A DNA stretch of 64,000 nt from Hetaerina americana (lineage: Eukaryota > Arthropoda > Insecta > Odonata > Calopterygidae). The DNA lies in NCBI GenBank assembly GCA_022747635.1, contig JAKTNV010000179.1, positions 248,001 to 312,000 of the forward strand. Direction: 5' to 3'. A model generated the notes under the pieces. It did not search any database and was not told where the DNA came from. It worked only from the letters and a program-made list of their open reading frames with translations. Shown here piece after piece: positions 10,791-22,000 of the stretch; positions within the stretch are counted from its first letter, which is position 1, and each line of letters starts with the position of its first letter. The position numbers and the translations under genes were made by a program.

Positions 10791-10943
10791 AGCAAAAATA
10801 GAAGACAAGCCAAAACACGTCCCAACGTTCAAAATGGCCGAACACTCCGGGATAAGGGAGAGACATAAATACCAAAAAACGCCACAAAAAAATCAAAAAC
10901 CAAATATGCGCAACCCGCGGAATATATGTATGTATGTATGTGT

Positions 10944-10946
<3 letters not shown>

Positions 10947-11011
<65 letters not shown>

Positions 11012-11055
11012 TATAAATATATATATATATTTTATATATATATATATATAATATT

Positions 11056-11081
<26 letters not shown>
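10947..11081. repeat. (TA)n array with interruptions
   Basis: Long TA-rich array broken by TAATATTTATAAATA motifs. It forms the left border of the Penelope-like element. Confidence 0.9.
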
Positions 11082-11086
<5 letters not shown>

Positions 11087-11232
11087 ACACTTACAAGGTA
11101 AATTGTTCGAGCTTTCGGCCCTCTCAGGGGCCTTCTACAAGAGAGACTTTTTATGTGTCTATTCTTTTCTATTTGTGTTATGTTGTGTCAGCCCATTATT
11201 GTGCCGCTCGTATGAGTTTTTCCGTACAATCG

Positions 11233-11233
<1 letters not shown>

Positions 11234-11295
<62 letters not shown>
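11234..11295. repeat. (TA)n array inside the Penelope 5' region
   Basis: TA array immediately downstream of the 5' terminal repeat of the Penelope-like element, mirroring the array that follows the 3' terminal repeat at 14157. Confidence 0.9.
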
Positions 11296-11296
<1 letters not shown>

Positions 11297-11406
11297 CCAA
11301 CGGTCTAGTCATTTCCCTACCACTATCTGCTACTCTTCCTGATATCCACCCCAAACTTAATGCATTTTCTTACCAAAAATCTTTAGAATAAACCCACCTT
11401 ATCCTT

Positions 11407-13349
11407 ATGCAATACCAATGCATTCGTGAACAACACAAATCAAACCTATTTTCCCTCTTTAAAATAATCTCTTTGGCTGCTGCTCACCTAATTCCACAAC
11501 TCAACGCCATAATTTCGTCTGCCCTACGTTCCCTCCAACAAAACCGTCAAACTCTCCTTAAAAAGCTGTCCAACTTGTGTATTTCCTATTTCCGAGTAGG
11601 TCTCAAAATTCCACACTCTCACCCTTTCCCGCCAACTCCTCCTCAACCACCCCCACTCTTTCAATATAAGCCCGACCTCCGCAGCATTTACAACCTTCCC
11701 TCTCCTCCCAAAGGCCCTCCGGTTTTTCCAAGACGCCAGCCACCACCGAACGATCCCAACACCCCCCCCTCCCTCCGACAATGCCCATGACATTGTAAAC
11801 CTTTCAAACACCAGCCTTTCAGACAATGAAATATCCGTTCTTAGTAAAGGCCTATCCTTCTCCTCTACACCAAAAATAAACCACATGAACATACTTACTG
11901 ATACCCTCAATTTCTGCCGAAACCTTCGATGGCGCGCCTTCTGGAAATCACAAAGTAAACCTTTCAGTAACTTAAAAACCAATCCCGCACTTAACAAATT
12001 CCACCCGGCTTCAACTCATGAGCCAAAACCCCTTCCTAGTAACCATCCTGTCGAAATTTTTATACGTCTCCTTATCGAAAAAGTTTCCAATCAATCCTTC
12101 AGAAAACATCTCAGACCGAAAAATAACCTCTCCATGAACGAACGTCATGCCCTGAAAACCCTACAGTCCAATCCCAATATCGTTGTTACCTCCGCCGATA
12201 AAGGCTCCTCTGTTGTAATTCTAAACAGCAATGATTATATTTCCAAAGCCCTCGCTCACCTGAACGACACATCCACCTATACCACTCTAACCAAAAACCC
12301 AACACAAACTTTCCAAACCGAAATTCGGTCTTTTCTCCTCCAATGCGGACCAGAAGAAGGCCTCACCTCCCAAGACATACCTGTATCCCTACTTTCACCC
12401 CCAAACACCAGAACACCCCAGTTTTATCTCCTCCCAAAAATACACAAACCCAACATCCCCTGTCGTCCTATAGTTTCCAGTTACAATTCTCCCACCGAAA
12501 GAATCTCCGCATTCCTTGACCACCACCTACAACCACTTGTACTCTCCTTGCCCTCCTTCACGAAAGACACATACCACTTCCTCAACCGTCTAAATTCTGT
12601 CTCTATTCCCTCCACACCCAACCTACTTATGGCCACCATCGACGTTACCTCACTTTATACTTCTATTCCCCATACCCCAGCGCCCCTCGACGGAATTTCT
12701 CCTCAACCTTGCCACTTTCGTCCTAACTAAAAATGCATTCGATTTCCAAAATTGTTTTTACCTTCAGACAAAGGGCACAGCGATGGGAACGAGTATGGCA
12801 CCATAATACGCCAATCTCTTCATGGGTCATCTCGAAGAGACTTTCCTGTCACAGCAACCCTTTCAACCTCTTTTCTGGGTCCGCTACATAGACGATATTT
12901 TTATACTCTGGACACATGGCTCTGATTCTCTCAACAATTTCTTATCCGCCTTAAATTCATCTTTCGCTGTTAAATTCACCTCTTCCATTTCAGACTCCAC
13001 CATCACCTTTCTTGACACAGACACCTCACTTCAAAACAACAAATTCACTACTTCAGTACACATCAAAGCCACTAACCATCAGCAATACCTATACCACACT
13101 AGCTGTCATCCTCAACACACGAAACGCTCGATTCCTATCTCTCTATCCGCGGTCACCGAATTTGCAACACTCTCAACAAATACCTTGACAATCCATATCT
13201 TGCACTCCTCAAACGCGGTTACCCAGAAAAGTTACTACAAAATAAAATCCACCGCTCCACCCGACCACACACACCACACAATAACAAGCCCACATCTGAC
13301 GCAGGACTCAACCTTTGCACCACCTATTTCCCCGGATCAAACAGACTGA
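11407..13349 (+). pseudogene. Penelope-like reverse transcriptase, broken ORF
   Basis: An N-terminal part (11407-11790) with a Pro-rich segment is followed after a frameshift by a Penelope RT at 11800-13110. Recognisable blocks are VVTSADKGSSVVILN (12180-12230), FYLLPKIHKPNIPCRPIVSS (12425-12480), LLMATIDVTSLYTSIPH (about 12625-12680), the family-diagnostic KGTAMGTSMAP (12770-12800), and the catalytic YIDDIFILW (12886-12912). A frameshift near 12680, an in-frame stop right after GTAMGTSMAP (near 12804), and another frameshift near 13140 inactivate it. The RT would copy the element RNA in a target-primed manner. The order RT then GIY-YIG is specific to Penelope-like elements. Confidence 0.92.
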
Positions 13350-13477
13350 AAACCCTCCTTAAAGAACTGTTTCCAATTATACATGACAATGACGCGACCT
13401 CATCCTTACTACCCCAATGCCCATCTATCGCATACAGACGACCCGCCAATCTCAAAAACCTGAGATCCACCAACCCT

Positions 13478-13927
13478 TTGGCGCCCCCCCGTGACAAATT
13501 TCCTAATATTTCACCAACTTTCAACCGCCCCCGATGTAAAACCTGTCCTCTTATTATGCCTAATCCCCTCTCCCTACATCCCCTGATTGCCCCCTCACCT
13601 CGTTCCCACGCTAATTGCCTCTCAAAAAATATTATTTATCTTTTATCATGCAAACATTGCACTTCCTTTTACATAGGCGAATGCATTACCCCCTTATCCA
13701 TTCGAATGAATAATCACCGGTACTCCTGCAATTCTGCCTCACTCTCTTCTCTTCCTATCCCTTCACACGCCAATTCCCACAACCTTTCATTCGACCAGTG
13801 TTTTGCTCTCAGCATCCTAGAATCCCTACCTGATTCAGCCACCAATATAGAGGTGAAAACTCGTGAATCCGCCTACATATTAGCTTTCCGTTCTTTCAAA
13901 ATTCCCACCCTTAACCGCCATTTTTAA
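13478..13927 (+). pseudogene. GIY-YIG endonuclease part of the Penelope ORF
   Basis: The C-terminal part of the same polyprotein, in a different frame from the RT. It contains a Cys-containing linker (PRCKTCPLIMPN) and then the GIY-YIG-type core IIYLLSCKHCTSFYIGECITP..IRMNNHR (13630-13715), in which the second motif is FYIGE. The nuclease would nick the target DNA. It is separated from the RT by frameshifts, so the element cannot move by itself. Confidence 0.88.
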
Positions 13928-14153
13928 TTTCCCTCCCAGCATTCCCTCCACACCTCCCCTCCTCGCCCATACCTCTTTCCCCTCTCCACAGCAACAGCAC
14001 ATTTTCAGTCTCACTTGAAGAAGGCCTCTGAGAGGGCCGAAAGCTCGAACAATTTACCGTGTGAGTGTCCTTTTAAATGTTGCTATTCTATTCTATTTGT
14101 GTTATATTGTGTCAGCCCATTATTGTGCCGCTCGTGTGAGTTTTTCCGTACAA

Positions 14154-14156
<3 letters not shown>

Positions 14157-14217
<61 letters not shown>
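14157..14217. repeat. (TA)n microsatellite after the Penelope element
   Basis: Pure TA array at the 3' border of the Penelope-like element. Confidence 0.95.
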
Positions 14218-14222
<5 letters not shown>

Positions 14223-14229
14223 TTATTCG

Positions 14230-15140
14230 AAAATTTGGTGCGAAATAAAGTCATACGCGTCAGTAATAATTTTATGGAATTTGTAAATTTATATTCAATG
14301 GCGCCCAATAGAAAACAAATTGGGTTCCTTCTCTCCCCATATTGGGCCGAGCAGGCAAACAATTCCTCCGGTGGGTCCCCATTTTTCTCTCTCTTCGTTC
14401 TTATCTCTCCTCATGGTAAATAATGTCATTGAATGGTCCTATGGAATATTTGTGGTCGGCAGCCAAAGTAAATGAGCGTCTTTGAAGTGGTTCAACTGCA
14501 TTTCATCGTAAGTAGCCAGTGGCCTCACGAAACTATTTCTGAGCCTGATTGACGTTAAAGGTGTCCGCGGTCACGTATCATCAGGGGTGGATGATGGTCA
14601 AACGGCCGCGCCCGCCTGGCCGGTGCTGCGAAGTACGCGGAGACCCGCATTTCTTCAAGAACAAATTTCTCGTCCAGTAATGACCTCTAAATACGCGGGG
14701 AAATGACCGCAGCTGTCGAAATATCTAAAACTCTAGTTACTACTTGACCACACATCAAGCGTTTGCGGAATTGGCGAAAAATTGAAATCGATCTTTAGTC
14801 ATTAAGCATCTACTTACCGGCAACTATGGAACTCAACAGTTGGCCGTTTAATTCACTCCAAATAATCCATTGACCTTGAAGATGTCGATGTCAATTAGCC
14901 ATAATACGTAAAGCATCTAATTGTAGGTTGCTCAAAAAGGTATATTTAACGTTAAGAGTCGTATATTGTTTGACCGGGAAACCACAATCTTCAACCAGAG
15001 CTCCGGAAGCTTCGGAGCGGAGAGATTTGATAGGTCAAGTTAGAGCTCCCCTCATATGCTTTCCTCGAAATGTGTATAATTGACCGTGTTGGAAAAGGAC
15101 GAAAAGGAGGCCACATGACCTCTACCGCTTTTTATTTCTT
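14230..15140. other. Intergenic, nothing recognised
   Basis: No open frame with family resemblance and no obvious repeat structure. A small GC-rich patch lies around 14570-14660. Confidence 0.35.
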
Positions 15141-15144
15141 AGGA

Positions 15145-15275
15145 AGTTCTAGAGATCAGAAAATCACGCCATTTGGTTTTTAACCTGGTGTCCAAAGGTG
15201 CGCGGAATTCGAACCCGGAACTCTTCCGTCGAGGTACCACGCATCCAGCAGATGCTTCCGTGAGAAATGAAATAA
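15145..15275 (-). repeat. Possible tRNA-derived SINE head
   Basis: On the minus strand a B-box-like GGGTTCGAATTCC follows a GGATGCGTGGTACC segment that could be an A-box. No body was identified. Tentative. Confidence 0.35.
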
Positions 15276-15599
15276 ATGAGTTTCTTTCCACTGAATTTAT
15301 GTCGATGCACTTAATTGAAATGGACTTCAGCAATATCATTCGGTTTCCTTGATGGAACACTTCCTGGAGCATTCCATTCACTAATTCCTCTTACTGAGCT
15401 CTCACTCATTCTACCTAGGCACCACCATCTATCTGGCTCATGTTACTTTATCATCTTTACGTGACGCCTAACCAAGGTTGCAATAATTTCTGCGTGGAAA
15501 ATTGCAATTATTTGGTCATTTATCATGCTCTAATCCCATTACTCCCGACTCTTCATGATTGGCAATAGGTTTCGGCAACGAATGCAGTTTTTGACGAGA

Positions 15600-15950
15600 T
15601 GCACGAGTAAATATGTTAAGAGAAGTTTGGTGGAAGCTTTCATATGAATCGTGTTTTTAAATGGATCGGAAACCATAGTTGTTAAGACAGTGGCATCAAT
15701 ATATGTAGATGGGATGTTTTCGAGAATAAAATGGACGGAAAAGAAAACAATTGAAGAAGTGGTCGAAGCATGGTAGGGAGAGGGAGAAGGGTGCAAGGAG
15801 TGGATGGAAGAATGCGGGGAGAGGGGATGCGGGGCGGAGTGAGAGGAATGCTTGGGGAGGACAGTGTGGTGGGAAGGGTGCAAGTGGGCAAGTGAGGTAG
15901 GGGAAGGAAATGAGGGGAGTCATGTCGGACGGGATGAAAGGGTGCAGAGT
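15600..15950 (+). mobile_element. Diverged LINE 3' fragment
   Basis: Plus-strand sequence around 15715-15775 reads like the LINE block (RIKWTEKKTIEEVVEA, equivalent to KVKWTEKKTNEEVLGM elsewhere). It ends near 15930 with the GTCGGACGGGATGAAAGGG motif seen in the other LINE tails. Heavily decayed and G-rich. Confidence 0.55.
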
Positions 15951-15954
15951 GTAT

Positions 15955-16258
15955 GATGCGGTGGCTATCGTACTGGCTTCCCATTCAGAGGACCCGGGTT
16001 CAGATCCCGGCGGTGTTGAATATTTTTTTCAGAGGTATCCCTATCCCTACTTGAGGTTCTTTGTGGAGGGCACTTTGAGTGAGTACGCCGTCCGTCGGAT
16101 GGGACGTTAAGCTGCGGACCCCTTGGCGCCTTACGTTAAGAGTAGGCTAATGCCGACACCGGGTTTCTCACCACCCTTCATCCTTTCCTGTCCATCCCCT
16201 TTGGCGCAAATGACCTCAGCTGTCGGTCGCCTCCCCTATTAAACTACTACTACTGCTA
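15955..16258 (+). repeat. tRNA-derived SINE copy (family B)
   Basis: tRNA-like head with B-box GGGTTCAGATCCC (16001-16013). The body contains GATGGGACGTTAAGC (16099-16113), a motif common in arthropod SINE bodies, and ACCTCAGCTGTCGGTCGCC. It ends in a TACTACTACTGC microsatellite tail. It lies directly beside the family A copy at 16268. Confidence 0.7.
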
Positions 16259-16267
16259 TGGGATGTT

Positions 16268-16445
16268 AGAGGGAACGTAGTAGTTCAATGGGTAAGAGCG
16301 CAGGGATACTGACCGGAGGGCCTGGGTTCGATTCCCGAGGACACCTCTGGGCAATCTCATCTACATCCAAGCTGTTTGATATTTTGGATACCATTTCTTC
16401 CCAGGGAAGCCACGGGCGGGAGGAACCGGCCTTCCTATTCCTGGT
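16268..16445 (+). repeat. tRNA-derived SINE copy (family A)
   Basis: A clear tRNA-like head: A-box region GTAGTTCAATGGGTAAGAGC, then B-box GGGTTCGATTCCC about 40 nt later. The body matches the one at 858-960 (CTTCCCAGGGAAGCC, then CCTTCCTATTCCTGG). The acceptor strands do not pair, so it is not a tRNA gene. Confidence 0.68.
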
Positions 16446-16449
16446 ATAA

Positions 16450-18842
16450 TTTTGAAATAAATGGACATGCTATTTGAGGGGATTGGTAGAATATTAGAGC
16501 TTGCAATGGAAGCTTTAAAACAGAGTTATGAAGACCAATATGAGCGTAGCCTCCTGATAGAATGGTGGGCGTAGATAAAAGGTTTATTACATCTGGTCGC
16601 TGGGGAGGAATGGTGGCGAAATGTCCAATGGAGGGAGAGGAAAAAGCGTCAGGCGTGCGGGGCGGGGCAGTAAGCATTTGGTGGGAAATCACCAGCAGAA
16701 GTGGCACCGACTAGAATCGACAAAGGTGGGTTTTACCGTTTAGGTGGTCATGCCAACCGCCGAAACGCTAATACTACGTTCGTGTCCCTCTTATGTGCGT
16801 TCTTAATTTAATCAGAGTCGAATATAAATCATATATCGGCGCCTGCCTTGTAGGTGTCGCGGTTTTCGGTCTCGGCCCGGCAATCGATTATGCCTGGAGG
16901 TCATTCAGCCGAAACATGACCTAGGCACTTGTTAAAGTTAAGTTGAAGAGTGAGGCAAAGAAACCATGGTCGCAGCGGGGCTTGAGTGCTTCGGCCAACT
17001 CAGAGCCCCCGAGGGCAGCGGCTGGAACATCCCGGTGCTGAGTCTGTTATGCGAAATTCTTTTATCAATGGGGCAATCTTCATTTCGCGCTTCACTCGGC
17101 ACATCGCAGCAGTTGCGTCACTTCCGGCGGCGTCGAGAGGAAGGCGCCGGGGTATCATGCCCCTCCTCATCGCTCTGCAGAGCATCGAACTTGAAGAAGG
17201 CCCGGGGGTGGGAGGGGGGTTAGTGCCTGGATCCCAATTGAGACAAGTGAAGGCTGGGTCCGGGACGCCTTTTGATTTTCCAAAGATCTGCTCTTCCATT
17301 TCGAGAATAAAATGTGAATATCACCGATCGACTCGAAGGCAAATCTTTCTAGGTGGAGGAGATTATTATTTTGCAGTGGCTCTGAACCGTTTTCAAGCTG
17401 CAGGGTGTTCAAAATATTCATCTTTCCCATCCGCAACTGAAAGAAAAGCGAAGTGGAACGCGTCGAAGTCAATTGTGTATCATAGACCTTATCTGATTTA
17501 TTGCCGAACATCATTTTATAACATAAAATACCTCGGTAACATGTTAATGAGCGATAGGAAGAGACTTAGTAAAGTTGCTCGAGTTGCCATTAGCGATTAC
17601 TTTTTTAGAAATGTTGTACTTGTATTCGGCACATTTCGAATAATTTACTCTTACTTGCAATCTACGCTTGGTTTTGGTAAAGTAGGCGTTAGATTTAAGT
17701 AATCGTTCATTTTTTTTCAATTTCACCGGAAACATTTAAAATCAGTGATGCCACGATTCTTCCCCGATCTTGGAGATGAATCACTAAGTATGAGACCTGG
17801 AGGGTACACAATCAACTCTCTCCAATACCTCATAATACCATAACCTTTGAAATTCTAATACTTTTACCATTGAATCTTTACGCGTAACTTCATTTGCGGG
17901 TGGACATGATCTCTGGTACTCCGCATTTAAATGTAGTCATCTCTATTAAAATAGCAACCTCATAAATAAAAATTTTATCAAAACTTTCTCGCGTTGCACT
18001 CATCACTTGCACCCGCATTAAGTAATGTATCAAATAAACTGGTTCCTACTTGTAACCATAATTTATTACTTTGAGAAATGTGATTAATTCTTGAACATGA
18101 TTGAAAAGTCAATGGTTGGCGCTGTAAATGACTCCAGTTCCCTTGTCCAATAATGAATAGCTGATGTCCCAATATGCCGAGTCACTCTCCCCTGTTGTGG
18201 CGCATCATCGCGGATAACAAAACATGCATTATGGCGTCCGGCTCCATTTGTGCCTACTGATTAGTTTGGAGTTCACATTTCGGAACCAAAGGCCCTCTTC
18301 CAGGAACTTCGTGACGTGAACCTCGAACAGGGCCAAGTCTAGCAGCGATTTGAACACTGTAACGGCCTGCAGAAAACAGATGCTGGTCGCGTTCCTTACC
18401 CAAGATGCCCTGCCACGAATCTCCCCACTCCAGCCGTGGGAAAAAATAATTCTACTTATTTTGTGGGGCAGACTCGGTGTCAACTTGATGTAGTATAATT
18501 GAAAAAAGAATCTAAAAATATTTTTTGGAGAGTCCCAAACTCTCCCAGCTGTTTTGATTAAGATCTCGAGCCTACATATAAATTAATAGAAAGCTAACTT
18601 CAAGGCTCGTTGTGTTTCGTATATTCAACACATGGCGTCATATTTAATTACACAAAGGGCGGAAAAATCAACGTCTTTTTGTGAGCATTCTATACATTTA
18701 TTTTTTACTTTTGTATTTGTTTGATTTCTTCATTTTGACACTGTCTTTTTTAAAAACCGGTAAAAATGTATTCTTGTGTTGAACGTATGGGCAGAGCAAG
18801 CTCGTAAAATGATGCTCAAGGGTGTTTTTTCCTTCTCGCCAG
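16450..18842. other. Upstream flank of the group-7-like gene; CpG-rich patch 16960-17300
   Basis: The first exon(s) of the gene beginning at 18843 must lie here or further upstream, because that exon opens in the middle of a codon. The GC- and CpG-rich patch at 16960-17300 is a candidate promoter or first exon, but I could not find a convincing signal peptide or donor. The minus-strand frame at 18229-18483 has no recognised family. Confidence 0.35.
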
Positions 18843-19083
18843 GTGCCCTTGAACTGAACGGCAGCGGAAGGGTTCCCGCTAGTCTATACGTCGCCAAGTA
18901 CAATCGATACGTCGACACGGTGATTGATAGGGTCAAGAAGGTCATCAGGAAGAGCTTCGACCCCGTCAATGTGAGGCTGCATTCCACCACCCGGGTTAAG
19001 AATGGCAACAGCAACAGGAACAAGAACAAACCGAAGGTGCCCAAGCAACTCGATGGGTCCTCCAGCAAATCGCACGCACTCGA
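18843..19083 (+). CDS. Group-7-like gene, first visible exon
   Basis: The acceptor is a strong pyrimidine tract ending CTTCTCGCCAG at 18842; the donor is CTCGA|GTGAGT. Opens with two bases of a split codon and ends with two bases of a Glu codon. Encodes the amphipathic helix NRYVDTVIDRVKKVIRKSF and DPVNV, then a basic linker (NGNSNRNKNKPKVPK). Codon use is GC-rich relative to the flanks, as in real coding sequence. Confidence 0.75.
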
Positions 19084-22000
19084 GTGAGTACGCCTGCCGC
19101 CTTATGCTGCGCTTTTGAAGTAGTACGGTGAAGATCCTGCCTTCAGGCATGCTTTAACCGCCCCCCCCCCCCCCCCCGGAGACTCTGGTCTAATTTCTTG
19201 GCGACCAGAAAGAGGATTTGGTTCGGAAAACCATCCGGCGGGGCGACGAAAGTGTGCCCTCGAATAAAACGAAAAGCGGCATCCTCAGGTGGCCGTCATC
19301 TTATGTTTTCCTCTTTTTCTTTCCCTTGTTTCACCTTATTATTATGGAAGGCTTTCGTTTCCCACGGATCCTCAGCGTCCCTATGTGCCCCTGCCTCTCG
19401 CGGCAGGTTCGCGACACCCAAGTGTGCCAACATTGCGAGTGCGAGCGGAAAATAGAAATTATCACTCGAAAAAATTGTTTTCATCAAAACCATTTCCTTA
19501 CACTTCATGTTATCATGATTATGAATTCCAATTTGGCGTGGGATCAGAATGTTCCCTTCTTGTCTGAAAGAAAATACGAGATTCCCATAGACGTAGTAAT
19601 GTTTCATCTGTGACAATGCTATTCGTGTTTGGCGTATTCGGACAACCTTCGAAATGGAAAAACGAAGGGAAAATGTATTCTTCCCATTGGTGAAATCAGC
19701 CATTGCTTTAAACTTTGGATGTAGCAATGAACCAAGCGGGATGCACTTAATTAAACTTCGAATTGGCACGCAATCGAAAACATGGCTCTGTGTGCCATAA
19801 TCACGTCAATGGTTTGGTGCTGGTGTAACATGCTCACATTCTTCCTGAATTACATTTCCTATGTACTGTTGCAATTTTTTTCTGTCGCAATCGTAAGATG
19901 TTCCGCAAATTTGAATCTAAAGCATTGTATTTTTTTCCAATTTTGATCTTATATTTTGAAGCCTCTCCACAGCCGAATTACCGAATGTCGCCGATCTTGG
20001 TAGTTATTTCGTAAATAAATATTGAAATGTCTTAAATAAGTGACTTAATGTGTATGTAAACTCATGTGTAGGGTATAATTCATGCATGTTATGTCGTAAC
20101 CATTTTATTTACATCAGAATCATTTCTTAAATACACAATTTGAATGCTTGTCTGCGAGGAGTTATTTTGCAACTGTGACTGGAATACACGTACCCTGGAC
20201 ATGTACATGCATGATCTGCGAATGAATGTACAGGTATATCGCAAGTATAGAATCATGATAATTGTTTCGTTCATAAAATATGGTCATTATAGATAATTAA
20301 AGTCACCCAGAAATGAATGCCTTGAATTGTTAGAATAACTTATCTAAGAGAGACGACGGATATAATGCAGCAATTACTGGACGCCCCGTCCACAGACTCT
20401 CCTTGACCATGCTTCTCTTTCTACGAGTCATGAGCGCCAATCCTTCTTCCCGTCCATCCACGCAGGAAGCAGCTCCAGGAGGAATCCCTGCTCAAGGCCC
20501 ATCAGCCATCTTCAGTGAAAAAGTCGGAGGCGCCAGATGCCCAGAGGCGCCAGCCCTCCACAGGAAACAAGGCACAGCCGCGGCCAAGTCGTCCCAAGAA
20601 CCCCAACAACAACAACAATAATAAAAACAAGAACAAGGTCACTAATTAATTGGTCTATTTTCGGTTCAGAAATTATATATACTATTCGAGTTGGATGCAT
20701 TATATTGAGAAGACATGACAAGGATTTCTAATCTCCTTTCAACTTTTTCTCTTCTGCATATTTTTTCCCGAGTAAAATCTTTGTGTTATTTGACGATTGC
20801 CACTTAAAGAGGAGAAAGTCACTATGTTATCATCATAAGTGAATTCTCCTATTAAAGGGTTTGGGAGTTTTGATGACCAATATTTACTTCAATGCATCTC
20901 GAGAGTATCCATTTGTTGGGTTACCTAATTTCCTTCTTCTATCCTTTGTGGCTCAAACCTGCATTAATTTCGTCTCAAACCCCTGTTCCCTTCGTTGCGC
21001 CCCCTGAACTTCTCCTCCTTCGTGACATCGCGGCTTGAACGTTGCAATACCTCACAATGTTTCCTCCACCCACTTTCTCTGCCTTCTTCAGATTTCACCC
21101 AGCCTATTCACCCATTGGCTCGCCATAGCTGAAACTGTCATTAGTGTCTCTTCGTCCAAATTATGAACTCCATTGTTTGCCATTCTTGCATCTCAAAAGT
21201 TCCAAATCTACGAAAACTTCATCGCCTTACCTCAAGGACTAAGTTTCAGGTTCATATAGCACTACATTCCATGTGCACTATCTCTCTTGTCTTGTGCACT
21301 ATCCGTTTTTTTACTTAGCATGCTTGTAATCAATTCACTTGATTGTAGAAATTCTTCTGTTCTGAATTTTTACCCTGATGTCTCCATTATTATTCTAATT
21401 TACCTCTAAAATGCTGCTTAAATATATGAACTCCTGCACCTACTCCAGTTTATTCCCTCTTCTTAAGATCCTCCTATTATTAAAACTGTTCAACTTGATC
21501 ATCCTACTTCCTGAGAATCTATCTCATTACTTTGATTTTCTTGTGGTTTATCTTCATCTTATGCTTCTTGCATTGCCTATTTTTAAGCACTCATTAATAA
21601 CTGCAATCTCTTGGATGTATGATTAACTATTGCTTGATCAACTGTGAGTAAGTGGCACTCATGCGGAGTCTTCCCAGATAGACAAGGGAATTACGATGCT
21701 CTACAAAATGCAATGATTCCTACATTATGTGCAATTCCTACATTATGTGCATTATGTACATAATTTAGCAATTATTTACTATTTGTCTGAGAGGTCTAAT
21801 TCAATATTAGGTCTTTGAGCGATATATGGGTCAAAAGTTACTTCTTGCTTTAAGACTAAATTTAAAAAAATGAAACAGCACAATACAATTAAAAATTTTG
21901 CAATTGAGTTTTCAAATTGCTAAATGTGACTTGCTTTCCAAATGCTTCAAGCATCCTCAGCAATGCTGAATAAAGTTTCACGTCACTCCCTTTATTTGGT

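Larger units (their letters stand above)
11085..14155 (+). mobile_element. Penelope-like element, near full length
   Basis: The element starts with an inverted copy of its own tail (11088-11142, minus-strand order GAAGGCCCC..GGGCCGAAAGCTCG) followed by a segment (11158-11235). A near-identical direct repeat of that segment lies at 14085-14155 (CAGCCCATTATTGTGCCGCT inside). Between them are the reverse transcriptase and a C-terminal GIY-YIG nuclease. The 3' tail at 14013-14050 has CTTGAAGAA, a GGCC..GGCC stem and GAAAG, the hammerhead-derived order reported for Penelope terminal repeats. TA arrays lie on both sides (10947-11081 and 14157-14217; another inside at 11234-11295), which suggests insertion into TA-rich targets. 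The ORF is broken. Confidence 0.88.

Noticed and set aside
9235..14248. Open frames of repeated Ile-Tyr
   Set aside because: They are translations of (TA)n arrays and have no protein meaning.
16268..16345. Possible tRNA gene on the plus strand
   Set aside because: Same problem with the acceptor stem, and it is joined to a SINE body shared with 858-960.
16966..17702. 85- and 238-codon frames as a gene
   Set aside because: No family resemblance; the longer frame runs from a CpG-rich patch into AT-rich DNA with no splice logic. Could still overlap an unseen first exon.
18776..18842. ATG at 18776 as start of the group-7-like protein
   Set aside because: The segment between it and 18843 is a pyrimidine tract with a strong acceptor, and the upstream residues are not conserved-looking.
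19198..19769. Overlapping frames after the first group-7-like exon
   Set aside because: They start after a clear GTGAGT donor and include a C homopolymer; no motif.
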